Notes: generated by a model not told the origin, from the sequence alone. A DNA stretch of 9,909 nt from Micavibrio aeruginosavorus (GCA_003240795.1 QFNK01000040.1:1-9909), one strand, 5' to 3'. Counted from the stretch's first letter, positions 1 to 6,486 are shown. Translations and numbers: made by a program.

Positions 1-156
1 GTTTGTCTTGTCTGGTGCGTGTCATTGAATGCCAACGAATCGGTTTTTTACACTTGATACCTTATCCTTCCGATTACGGAGGGACAAGACAAGGAATAAA
101 GTAATCCAGCACCTTAACGCAAATTTTGCGATGCCGGACGGCCTTATCCTTCAAGT
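1..156. other. Gene-free left end with small repeats
   Basis: No convincing coding region is seen on either strand. The stretch lies 3' of the minus-strand transglycosylase gene. It holds a 10-base inverted repeat (TTGTCTTGTC at 3-12, GACAAGACAA at 83-92). Just inside the right arm is a 7-base-pair hairpin with an ATTA loop (66-72 with 77-83). The 11-base direct repeat CCTTATCCTTC occurs at 60-70 and 142-152. Neither hairpin side carries a clear T-run, so a terminator call is not supported. Confidence 0.45.
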
Positions 157-576
157 CTAGCGCGTATTGCTGTCGCGAAGCAAACCCTTGGAGCGCATGG
201 CGGCCACGACGCGGCCCTTATAGGGGTGGCCAAAGCGGGGTGTGCGGGAATGATAATGGGCGATCGCCTGGGACAGGGAGCCCGTTTCGTTCATGTGCGT
301 GCGCAGAATCCATGCGGAGACGCCCATATTCGTACAGGGATCGTCGCGGACCCAGCGGTAGGCGGTGGTTTCCTCCACGCCCCATTTCTCCGCGAGGAGC
401 GGAATCCAGAGCGTGTTGATCTGCATCGGACCCAGATCGTAGGAGCCATTGTCGTTCGGGCCCACGGCCTGACCGACCTTGCCGCCCTCGACCTGATGGA
501 TCCCGACCATAACGGCAGGCGGCACAGAATATGTCTGTGCGGCCAACATCAAACAGGCGGCGAGTATTTTCGTCAT
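157..576 (-). CDS. Small lytic transglycosylase, conjugation/T4SS type
   Basis: A 139-residue SLT-fold protein predicted to cleave the peptidoglycan glycan strand, opening the wall for an envelope-spanning machine. The catalytic Glu is probably E30 in QVEGGKVG. The motif YDLGPMQIN (residues 46-54) matches the family's GLMQI-type block, and AIAHYHSRTP (104-113) the late conserved block. Cys8 and Cys81 could form a disulfide in the periplasm. Small stand-alone transglycosylases of this kind commonly sit beside conjugative pilus or type IV secretion genes (TrbN/VirB1-like), but no other such gene is certain here. The N-terminus is odd: only a short hydrophobic stretch (ILAACLMLAA) precedes the catalytic domain, and an in-frame TGA lies just upstream, so no longer start exists. 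Export route is therefore unclear. The ribosome site is weak (AATGGA). The enzyme family is secure; the specific partner machine is inference. Confidence 0.82.
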   Translation of the reverse strand: MTKILAACLMLAAQTYSVPPAVMVGIHQVEGGKVGQAVGPNDNGSYDLGPMQINTLWIPLLAEKWGVEETTAYRWVRDDPCTNMGVSAWILRTHMNETGSLSQAIAHYHSRTPRFGHPYKGRVVAAMRSKGLLRDSNTR

Positions 577-638
577 GAATCCATTAAGTCATAAAACAGG
601 TTAAGGAAGTTTTAGCGGGAACCCGCCGAGAGGTGCAA

Positions 639-667
639 ATCATAGCAAAAGCCTGTGGATAAATAAA
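639..667 (-). promoter_or_regulatory. Predicted promoter of the transglycosylase gene (extended -10)
   Basis: On the minus strand the sequence TGCTATGAT (plus-strand 639-647) is a good extended -10 element about 60 bases upstream of the transglycosylase start. A -35 with 17-base spacing would fall at 662-667 and is weak, as is common with extended -10 promoters. Prediction by eye only. Confidence 0.4.
654..662 (-). promoter_or_regulatory. Perfect DnaA box
   Basis: The minus strand reads TTATCCACA, the consensus DnaA box of many bacteria. It sits between the predicted -35 and -10 of the transglycosylase gene, so bound DnaA would be expected to block that promoter. It also abuts the hairpin at 663-695. 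Match to consensus is direct; function is inference. Confidence 0.45.
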
Positions 668-695
668 TCCCCCAACCGCGGGGTGGGGGATTTAT
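663..695 (-). terminator. Hairpin terminator of the 703-1617 gene
   Basis: A stem of 12 perfect base pairs (663-674 with 684-695), then one mismatch and two G-C pairs, closes a 3-base loop. It starts 8 bases beyond the stop codon of the minus-strand gene. The minus-strand exit is ATTTAT followed by TTAT, a poor but usable U-rich tract. Confidence 0.6.
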
Positions 696-702
696 AGAAA
701 TT

Positions 703-1617
703 CTATTTTTTCTTGAAGAAGGACATCGGGCTTCCACCGGCCTGCTGCGCGGGGGCGGCGGGGGGCGGGGGCGGCGGTGCGGCTGGTTCTTCCGGTGCGG
801 ACACGGCCGGTTTCACACCGCCGCCGCCACCGCGACCCGATACGCCGCCAAGACCGCCCATGGAGGTCGTTAAAACTTCGAGCATCACCGCCTGGCGCTC
901 GAACGAGCCCCAGACCGTGCTGATATCCGCTTCCTGCTGCGCGTCCGGCCCGGCCGTTTTCAGGCGTGCTGTCTCGGAAATATGGGCGGCGGCATAAATG
1001 CGGCCCAGCGCCGAAAGAATAACCAGTTCGGACATCGCGTTCGCATCGGGCGGCAGCATGGTCAGGATTTCCTTCGCGCGCGCGCCGAGGCGATCGGAGA
1101 CATCCTGAATCAGGCGTGTTTCCGACTGGCCGAAGGAAAAGTCGGCAATCGCGGAGATGGCGGGAAGCAATGCATGCATCGCGTAAATGTTGGTCTGCAC
1201 CGGATCAAAAAACGGCGGAACGGTTTCCAGCGTTTCAAGGCGCGCGGCATGTTCGGCCGCCGGCGAGAAATTGTCTGCGAAGACGATCACGGATTCCAGC
1301 GCCTTTACCATGCGGCGCGTGTCGTTTTCTGCCGGAACGCGGCCATTGTTCTTGTAAAAATCGGCGACCATGCCGCCCGCCAGCGCGGACAGGGCGACGC
1401 GGATCGCGTCGGCGTCACCGTCGCCGGTTTTCAAATTCATGGATTGCGACAGGGCGATCCCCATCTTGACGCTTTCGGACAGAAGCGAGGCCACGGTCTG
1501 GGCGTCCTGCGCCTCAGCATCGGGGTTTGACGAGCGGATACTGACCGCGCCCGTCAAAGGCGCGCCGACTTTATCCAGCAGTTCGAGGAGGAATTGCGTG
1601 CGCGTATCCATGGTCAT
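703..1617 (-). CDS. Unrecognised helical protein with Gly/Pro-rich tail ending FFKKK
   Basis: A 304-residue protein I do not recognise. Residues 1 to about 250 look mostly alpha-helical and contain no catalytic signature, signal peptide or clear membrane span; composition is that of a soluble cytoplasmic protein. From about residue 252 it becomes low complexity: a glycine run (GGLGGVSGRGGGGG), a proline/alanine linker including six consecutive prolines, then the terminal MSFFKKK. Such a flexible linker plus a short aromatic-basic end suggests a tethered peptide that docks to a membrane or partner, but this is inference. The start at 1617 (MTM) has only a weak upstream GGGA; the next Met is two codons on. 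It is followed by a hairpin terminator and then by the transglycosylase gene on the same strand, so the two are probably separately transcribed. Real coding is supported by length, codon use and stop placement. Confidence 0.75.
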   Translation of the reverse strand: MTMDTRTQFLLELLDKVGAPLTGAVSIRSSNPDAEAQDAQTVASLLSESVKMGIALSQSMNLKTGDGDADAIRVALSALAGGMVADFYKNNGRVPAENDTRRMVKALESVIVFADNFSPAAEHAARLETLETVPPFFDPVQTNIYAMHALLPAISAIADFSFGQSETRLIQDVSDRLGARAKEILTMLPPDANAMSELVILSALGRIYAAAHISETARLKTAGPDAQQEADISTVWGSFERQAVMLEVLTTSMGGLGGVSGRGGGGGVKPAVSAPEEPAAPPPPPPAAPAQQAGGSPMSFFKKK

Positions 1618-1924
1618 AAACTATAAATTCCCAAAAACCCAACTCTATCAACCCACTGGCCGGACTACCCTTGCGGCGGAACGGCCAGTTACAGGTCACT
1701 TTACCCTGTGACGGTTAACGGGGAGTTTACCGCGACATTTCGCTAAACCCAAGGATTAAAATGGAAAATGGCCCCGAAAGGCCATCGATAAGCCGCCTAA
1801 AATACAATTTGCACGCGGCGGAAGTTTTTTGCATTGCCTGCAATATTATGATAAATCCGCAGATAATCATGAACCAGCTTAAGGGAAACTCCAGAGATTT
1901 AAACGGTCTTTGCGAGCCACAGAA
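1618..1924. other. 307-base gap with several inverted repeats
   Basis: Lies between the divergent starts of the minus-strand 304-residue protein gene and the plus-strand orphan gene, so promoters for both should be here, but I see no strong -35/-10 pair for either. It holds inverted repeats: ACTGGCCG/CGGCCAGT (1655-1662, 1682-1689), GTCAC/GTGAC (1695-1699, 1708-1712) and the hairpin at 1768-1785. A near-match to the alphaproteobacterial CtrA site (TTAA, 7 bases, TTTA) is at 1715-1729, one base off. Confidence 0.45.
1768..1785 (-). terminator. Possible minus-strand terminator hairpin
   Basis: ATGGCC (1768-1773) pairs with GGCCAT (1780-1785) around a 6-base loop. On the minus strand it is followed by TTTTCCATTTTAAT, T-rich enough for an intrinsic terminator. 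It would stop read-through from the dsbC-like gene and antisense transcription of the orphan gene before the next minus-strand gene. On the plus strand there is no T-run. Confidence 0.35.
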
Positions 1925-2377
1925 ATGAAGAACGACGATTTACGCGCGAAAATTCATACCAAGGTGGACGAGTTGTCCGACCAAAGACTTTCCGAGCTTT
2001 GGGCGTTTCTTGCCAATCCTCAAGCGCCATCAACTACCAAGCCGATCCCGACCGAACCACCCGGCGGTCAGCTCTATGAAAATCGTTCCGACAGGGCCGA
2101 AACGGCTCCCGAGTTTATTCAGCGTGTTTATGGCGAGTGGCTCGACGGCACTTTCACACGCGTCGATCTTCGCAATCTCGACGCTAAGGCGGCGGCGGGC
2201 TTGCACAATTGGGAAAAAAACCATCGGCAACGGGCCAAAATCAATTTACCGACGAAAAAAGAGCGGACGGATGCTATTTTAAAAGCCCCTAATGCTGTGG
2301 CAGACCCCTTCGCTGTAGCGCGAGCCATCAACGCGGAACGAGGTCGTCGGTCGAGAGCAAAAGCTAAGCAACCATAA
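1925..2377 (+). CDS. Orphan hypothetical protein, possibly acquired
   Basis: About 150 residues from the ATG at 1925; a TTG five codons upstream (1910) is an alternative start. Neither has a clear ribosome site. The N-terminus ([15 protein letters not shown]) is a predicted amphipathic helix of the sort seen in small antitoxin-like proteins. A polar linker follows. The second half ([20 protein letters not shown], then a helix with HNWEKNH and the block LPTKKERTD) reminds me of short uncharacterised alphaproteobacterial proteins that carry a YGxWL...TRxDLRxLD pattern; this is from memory and no function is known to me. The C-terminus is strongly basic ([12 protein letters not shown]), which fits nucleic-acid binding. 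Base composition is more AT-rich than its neighbours, which suggests transfer. No signal peptide or membrane span. It converges on the dsbC-like gene with 17 bases between stops. Confidence 0.7.
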
Positions 2378-2394
2378 AATTTGTAGTTTAATGC

Positions 2395-3258
2395 CTACTG
2401 CACAGCGGGCGTGCTGGCCGACGGGAGGTCGGCAATCATGCCCGGAATGTCCTTTACCGCGCCGCGGATGATTTTTACCTCGCCCGTGCGGGAGCGGTAG
2501 ACGGTCAGCGGCGTGACGTTGAATTTCCACGCCTGCATCACGGCCATGTTTTTCTGGATCGACTGGGTGGAGATATCGCTTTTCGCCGGGATGGCATCCT
2601 TGTCACCGGCGAGATGTTTGTAGAAACGCTGCTCCCCATCCGGCGCGGCGAGAAGAAACGCCGCCTGCGGCAGGCTGCCCTCGATAAAGCCTACGGGGAT
2701 CAGGCGCACCTGCACCAGACCCTTGTCGAGATAATCCTTCTTCAATTCATTGATGAATTTGTGGCAATGCGGGCATTGCGGGTCGATGAAGCTATAGACC
2801 ACGGGCGCGTTCGCCTTGCCAAGGCGCAGCGTGTTCGCGCTCTGCACATCCGTGAACATACGCTCCGCCGGGGTTTTTGTGTTAAGCGCGGAGCTGACGC
2901 TTTCGGGCGCGGCTGGCGGCGTTGCCGATGGTGCCTCGCCTTCCGCCAGCAGATCGAGGAGCGGGCCGCCCTGCGCCTGAAGTTCGCGCACCTGATCGAC
3001 CGTGATCGGCTCCCCTTCATTGCCGAACATAAGTCCCGTTACGAACGCCTTCTTGTCCGGCGTGACATAGTAATATTGTTCCTGCCCCTGATAGATCGCG
3101 ATCCAGCCATCCATGCCGTGCTGTGTTCCCAGATAGCGCATCTGCGCGCCGCGGTCGGCGAGTGCCTGCAGCGATTCCGGCAAGGCGGGCAGGCTGGTTT
3201 GCGCGAAAGACGGCGCGGCCAGTGTCAGAAGGGCGGCGGCAAGAAGGAAAAAACGCAT
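2395..3258 (-). CDS. Exported DsbC/DsbG-like disulfide protein
   Basis: A 287-residue periplasmic thiol-disulfide protein. Residues 1-19 are a clean signal peptide (MRFFLLAAALLTLAAPSFA, cut before Q20). Residues 25-100 resemble the small DsbC-type N-terminal dimerisation domain, with a YYYVTPDKK strand. A Pro/Ala/Ser linker (105-125) leads to a thioredoxin-fold domain with the active site CPHC (162-165, in FIDPQCPHCHKF) and the cis-proline loop VTP (248-250). Family members isomerise or reduce disulfides in exported proteins; versions of this type also occur in conjugative and type IV secretion loci, which fits the nearby transglycosylase, although no DsbD partner is visible. I chose the start at 3258, not the longer one at 3318, because the signal peptide then begins properly and AAGGA lies at good spacing upstream. 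Length is somewhat above classic DsbC (about 236 including signal). Fold and active site are secure; isomerase versus oxidant role is not. Confidence 0.88.
   Translation of the reverse strand: MRFFLLAAALLTLAAPSFAQTSLPALPESLQALADRGAQMRYLGTQHGMDGWIAIYQGQEQYYYVTPDKKAFVTGLMFGNEGEPITVDQVRELQAQGGPLLDLLAEGEAPSATPPAAPESVSSALNTKTPAERMFTDVQSANTLRLGKANAPVVYSFIDPQCPHCHKFINELKKDYLDKGLVQVRLIPVGFIEGSLPQAAFLLAAPDGEQRFYKHLAGDKDAIPAKSDISTQSIQKNMAVMQAWKFNVTPLTVYRSRTGEVKIIRGAVKDIPGMIADLPSASTPAVQ
2407..2443. other. Extended hairpin at convergent gene ends
   Basis: Nested complementary arms: 2407-2413 with 2437-2443 (one G-T pair) and 2417-2422 with 2428-2433 around a 5-base loop. It lies in the last codons of the dsbC-like gene, 30 bases past the stop of the opposing orphan gene. 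No T-run follows on either strand, so it is a candidate 3'-end stabiliser or pause site rather than a classic terminator. Confidence 0.35.
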
Positions 3259-3295
3259 GGGGGATCCTTTTGGTGAATGCGGCGTAACTGAATCT

Positions 3296-3325
3296 ATCTT
3301 ACGGGAGTATGACTGCAAAGATCAA
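3296..3325 (-). promoter_or_regulatory. Weak candidate promoter of the dsbC-like gene
   Basis: On the minus strand TTGATC (3320-3325) and TAAGAT (3296-3301) are 18 bases apart, about 40 bases upstream of the chosen start at 3258. Its position supports the shorter start, since the longer frame begins at 3318, upstream of this -10. Confidence 0.3.
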
Positions 3326-3407
3326 AAATCCCGCGCGCCGATTTGAATCATGGCGAAAATAAGGACAAAGCCAATCATTTCAATATGCTGGCCTGTCCGG
3401 TTTCGCT

Positions 3408-3435
3408 TTGAAATCCTGCGAAATGACCCTATATT
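3408..3435 (+). promoter_or_regulatory. Predicted sigma-70 promoter of the BI-1 gene
   Basis: TTGAAA (3408-3413) and TATATT (3430-3435) are 16 bases apart and lie about 47 bases upstream of the start codon. A strong ribosome site, TAGGAG at 3466-3471, is 10 bases before the ATG. Confidence 0.5.
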
Positions 3436-3481
3436 CTACTTAAGTACAAAAATCGGTTTTAACCCTAGGAGATTAAAAACC

Positions 3482-4207
3482 ATGTCTGACAATTTCGGCT
3501 ATCAACAACCTACCGTGCAACGCGCGGGAACGTCTGTCGATGCAGGTCTGAAAGCGCATATGCAAAGCGTTTACAACCGCATGACGGCTGGCGTGTTCAT
3601 CACGGCGCTGACAGCCTATATCGTATCAAGCAGCCAGGCGCTGATGACGCTTTTCCTCGGCGGCCCGCAGGCTTTCATCATCATGCTGGCCCCGCTGGCC
3701 ATCGTCTGGTTCGGTTTCCGTCCGGAGCGTATGACGCCGTCGCAACTGCGCCTGTCCTTTATCGCGCTGTCGGTTCTTTACGGGATCAGCTTCGCAACGA
3801 TCTTCGCCGCCTATACAACGGCAAGCATCGCGCAGGCGTTCTTTATGGCGACGGCCCTGTTCGCAGGTCTTAGCATCTTCGGCTACACGACGAAGAAAAA
3901 CCTCGATGGTCTCGGCACGTTTGCCGTCATGGGCGTGATCGGCGTTCTCGTCCTCTCCCTCGGCACGATGGTTGCCGGCATGTTCGGCGTCGATGTCAGC
4001 ATGATGCAGACGGTGATTTCCGGTATCGGCCTTCTGGCTTTCTCCGGCATCACGGCATGGCAGACACAGACGACGAAGGAGATGTATCATCCTTCCTACG
4101 GCGATGATGCAAACTCCCGCATGGGATGGGCAGCCGCGCTCAATCTCTACATCAGCTTCATCGCGATCTTCCAATACCTGCTGCATTTCGTCGGCAACCG
4201 CGAGTAG
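3482..4207 (+). CDS. Bax inhibitor-1 / YccA family inner-membrane protein
   Basis: A 241-residue polytopic protein of the BI-1/TMBIM family, whose bacterial members are inner-membrane proteins linked to ion leak and, in YccA, to restraint of the FtsH protease. About seven membrane spans can be placed: near residues 35-50, 62-79, 90-110, 114-134, 143-168, 174-194 and 216-236. Family landmarks are FGYTTKKNLDGLG (133-145), the TM6 end WQTQTTKEMY (193-202) and the last span NLYISFIAIFQYLLHFVG. The usual aspartates in the YDTQ and LYLDFI positions are replaced (WQTQ, LYISFI), so the acidic pair proposed as a pH sensor in BsYetJ appears absent. The start at 3482 is chosen over 3350 because of the AGGAG site and because the earlier start would precede the predicted promoter. 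Length is normal. Monocistronic, with its own promoter and terminator. Confidence 0.92.
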   Translation: MSDNFGYQQPTVQRAGTSVDAGLKAHMQSVYNRMTAGVFITALTAYIVSSSQALMTLFLGGPQAFIIMLAPLAIVWFGFRPERMTPSQLRLSFIALSVLYGISFATIFAAYTTASIAQAFFMATALFAGLSIFGYTTKKNLDGLGTFAVMGVIGVLVLSLGTMVAGMFGVDVSMMQTVISGIGLLAFSGITAWQTQTTKEMYHPSYGDDANSRMGWAAALNLYISFIAIFQYLLHFVGNRE

Positions 4208-4230
4208 AATTCGCACTCGATAAAACTCAA

Positions 4231-4261
4231 AAAGGCCCGCAGCAAAAACTGCGGGCCTTTT
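4231..4261 (+). terminator. Intrinsic terminator after the BI-1 gene
   Basis: A perfect 12-base-pair stem (4231-4242 with 4249-4260) with a 6-base loop, A-rich on the left and ending in TTTT. It sits 24 bases after the stop codon and would work in both directions. Confidence 0.85.
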
Positions 4262-4370
4262 AACCTTTTGGATATACATTTGTATTAAATTCGAAATAAG
4301 GATGAAAACATCCGCATAAAATCATAAGTTGTACTCATGGGCCAATTTTTAAAGGGTTCCGCGCGACTTC

Positions 4371-5786
4371 ATGATGCACAGACAAATCCTCCTGATCGAC
4401 GACAATAAAAACCTGGCCGACATGTATGCGAGAACGCTGGAGATGGAAAATTTCCATGTGCAGTGCGCTTATACGGGTAGGGACGCGCTTGATATTCTGG
4501 AACGCGAGAGCTCCTCGCCCGACCTTCTCATGCTCGATGTCAGGCTGCCCGATATGAACGGGCTGGAGCTTTTATCGCGCCTCAAGGAAATCGGTTTCAA
4601 CATGCCGGTCATCATCATGACGGGACACGCCTCCATCAATATCGCGGTTGAGGCGATGCAGAAAGGCGCGGCGGATTTTCTGGTGAAGCCGTTTACCACC
4701 GACAGGCTTGTTGAAAGCGCGATGCGCGCGATGGAGTCCGCCGGGCTCCTGCTAAAGGCCGGGATGGACATGGCGCAGGACCCGCCTGCGAATGTTTCGC
4801 CTGTCATTCAGCGCACGGGTTTCGGCGGATTTATCGGCATTTCACCGCCGATGCAGCTTGTCTACGACATCATAGAAAATGCCGCGAAATCCAACGCGAC
4901 CGTCTTCATCACAGGGGAATCCGGTACGGGAAAGGAAATCTGCGCGGAGGCCGTCCATGCCTGCTCGCGCCGTGCGAAAGCGCCCTTCATCGCGATCAAC
5001 TGCGCCGCCATACCGCATGACCTTCTGGAATCCGAACTGTTCGGCCATGTCAAAGGCGCGTTTACCGGCGCGGTCGCCGACCGTGAGGGCGCGGTGTCAC
5101 AGGCGCATGGCGGCACGTTGTTCCTCGACGAAATCGCAGAGATGACGCCGGAGATGCAGAGCAAATTGCTGCGCTTCCTGCAAAACCTCACCTTCCGCAA
5201 AGTGGGCGGCAGCAAGCTTGAAAAGGCAAACGTGCGCGTGATCTGCGCGACGAACCGCGATCCCCTGGACGAGATAAGACAGGGGCGATTGCGGCAGGAC
5301 CTTTATTACCGCCTGCATGTCATTCCCGTCCATATGCCGCCGCTGCGCGCACGCCCCGCCGATATTGTCGATCTTGCGGATTATTTCCTGAAGCTTTATG
5401 CGCGCGAGGAAGACAAGTCATTCCGCGGTTTTTCGCGCGAGGCAGAGGCCATCATGCTGCGCTATGACTGGCCGGGAAATGTCCGGCAATTGCAGAATAT
5501 CGTGCGCGGGATTGCCGTTCTGCATGACGGCGCCGCGGTTACGCCGTCGATGCTGCCTGCCGATATCCAGCCGTTACCGCAGCGCCGCCTTGAAAGTCAG
5601 GATGGACAGCATTCGGGGACGCTATCGGCCAGCGCCGTGCATCCGTTGTGGCGGGTTGAACGAAACGCGATCGAAAGCGCCATCGCATTGTGTGAAGGGA
5701 ATATCCCGAAAGCGGCGGCGATGCTTGAGATATCACCCTCCACCATCTACCGGAAAAAGATGGTTTGGGAAAAACACCTTTCCTGA
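4371..5786 (+). CDS. LuxO-like sigma-54 response regulator (NtrC family)
   Basis: A 471-residue transcription activator that, when phosphorylated, would remodel sigma-54 RNA polymerase. Receiver domain 1-120 with acidic pair D10/D11, phospho-acceptor D56 (LMLDVRLP), T84 and K106 (VKPF). AAA+ domain about 152-380 with Walker A GESGTGKE (182-189), the sigma-54 loop GAFTGA (229-234), Walker B TLFLDE (249-254) and WPGNVRQLQN (367-376). Fis-type helix-turn-helix at 430-465 (GNIPKAAAMLEISPSTIYRK). Several stretches (INCAAIP, ICATNRDP, HVIPVHMPPLRAR, the HTH) are close to LuxO of Vibrio quorum sensing, so it belongs to that branch; the signal and targets need not be the same. No histidine kinase or phosphotransfer gene is adjacent, so it is an orphan in this window. 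All key residues are intact. The start is supported only by AAAGGG 14 bases upstream; Met2 is equally possible. Confidence 0.93.
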   Translation: MMHRQILLIDDNKNLADMYARTLEMENFHVQCAYTGRDALDILERESSSPDLLMLDVRLPDMNGLELLSRLKEIGFNMPVIIMTGHASINIAVEAMQKGAADFLVKPFTTDRLVESAMRAMESAGLLLKAGMDMAQDPPANVSPVIQRTGFGGFIGISPPMQLVYDIIENAAKSNATVFITGESGTGKEICAEAVHACSRRAKAPFIAINCAAIPHDLLESELFGHVKGAFTGAVADREGAVSQAHGGTLFLDEIAEMTPEMQSKLLRFLQNLTFRKVGGSKLEKANVRVICATNRDPLDEIRQGRLRQDLYYRLHVIPVHMPPLRARPADIVDLADYFLKLYAREEDKSFRGFSREAEAIMLRYDWPGNVRQLQNIVRGIAVLHDGAAVTPSMLPADIQPLPQRRLESQDGQHSGTLSASAVHPLWRVERNAIESAIALCEGNIPKAAAMLEISPSTIYRKKMVWEKHLS

Positions 5787-5834
5787 TCACCGCGCAAAAG
5801 CCCCCTTCCGGCCGCGCGCAGGTCGGCAGCTTGC

Positions 5835-5863
5835 TTGACCCGTCCGCCGTGCGGGGCTACCTT
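5835..5863 (+). promoter_or_regulatory. Predicted promoter of mscL
   Basis: TTGACC (5835-5840) and TACCTT (5858-5863) are 17 bases apart and 32 bases upstream of the mscL start. An AAGGA ribosome site lies about 8 bases before the ATG. It suggests mscL is transcribed apart from the upstream regulator. Confidence 0.5.
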
Positions 5864-5895
5864 GCTGCAATCAATAAAGAGAGAAGGAAATTTTC

Positions 5896-6306
5896 ATGCT
5901 TCAGGAATTCAAAAAGTTTATCGCACGCGGGAATGTCTTCGATATGGCCGTCGGTATCGTCATGGGTGCGGCCTTTACCGCTATCGTCAATTCCGCCGTG
6001 GCCGATCTGGTCATGCCGGTTATCGGCGTAATCACGAGCGGCGTTGATTTCGGGGACAAGTTCTTTGCGCTGAACGGCGAAAGCTATACGACGCTGGCCG
6101 CCGCCAAAGAGGCCGGTGCGCCCGTCATCACGTACGGCGTTTTCGTCAATGCGGTGATCAACTTCTTCATCGTTTCGTTTGTTATCTTCATGATGATCAA
6201 ACAGGTAAACCGCCTGAAAAAAGCGGAAGAAACCGCCCCAGCCGAGCCGCCGGCAGATGTCCGCCTCCTGACCGAAATCCGCGACCTTTTGAAAGACAAA
6301 CAATAG
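5896..6306 (+). CDS. mscL: Large-conductance mechanosensitive channel MscL
   Basis: A 136-residue inner-membrane channel that opens under high membrane tension and releases solutes after osmotic downshock; the active form is a homopentamer. The N-terminal amphipathic helix EFKKFIARGNVFDMAVG (4-20) leads into TM1 (about 16-44) with the small-residue packing face GIVMGAAF and the conserved VADLVMPVIG. A periplasmic loop (about 48-75) is followed by TM2 (about 78-100, GVFVNAVINFFIVSFVIFMM) and a basic end KQVNRLKK. The cytoplasmic C-terminal bundle helix carries the well conserved LLTEIRDLLK. All parts and length match the E. coli protein. It has its own predicted promoter and a strong terminator, so it is probably monocistronic. 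Nothing is broken or missing. Confidence 0.97.
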   Translation: MLQEFKKFIARGNVFDMAVGIVMGAAFTAIVNSAVADLVMPVIGVITSGVDFGDKFFALNGESYTTLAAAKEAGAPVITYGVFVNAVINFFIVSFVIFMMIKQVNRLKKAEETAPAEPPADVRLLTEIRDLLKDKQ

Positions 6307-6320
6307 GCTTTTCCTCTTTA

Positions 6321-6352
6321 AAACAGCCTCCGGAAACGGGGGCTGTTTTTTT
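6321..6352 (+). terminator. Intrinsic terminator after mscL
   Basis: A 12-base-pair stem (6321-6332 with 6337-6348, one G-T pair) with a GAAA tetraloop, followed by a T-run to 6352. Starts 15 bases after the stop codon. Confidence 0.92.
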
Positions 6353-6354
6353 GC

Positions 6355-6383
6355 TTGATTAAGGGATGAGACTTCCCTATTTT
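6355..6383 (+). promoter_or_regulatory. Predicted promoter of tRNA-Ala
   Basis: TTGATT (6355-6360) and TATTTT (6378-6383) are 17 bases apart. The predicted start of transcription is about 20 bases before the mature tRNA 5' end. Confidence 0.45.
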
Positions 6384-6410
6384 CGCGACACCAGAATACA
6401 TTCCTCGCGT

Positions 6411-6486
<76 letters not shown>

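Noticed and set aside
1715..1729. CtrA binding site (TTAA-N7-TTAA)
   Set aside because: The second half reads TTTA, and one-off matches to such a short motif are frequent; noted only in the gap description.
3626..4279. A 217-residue open frame on the minus strand opposite the BI-1 gene
   Set aside because: It is rich in His, Asp, Arg and Glu in the way typical of antisense frames, and runs through the terminator after the BI-1 gene.
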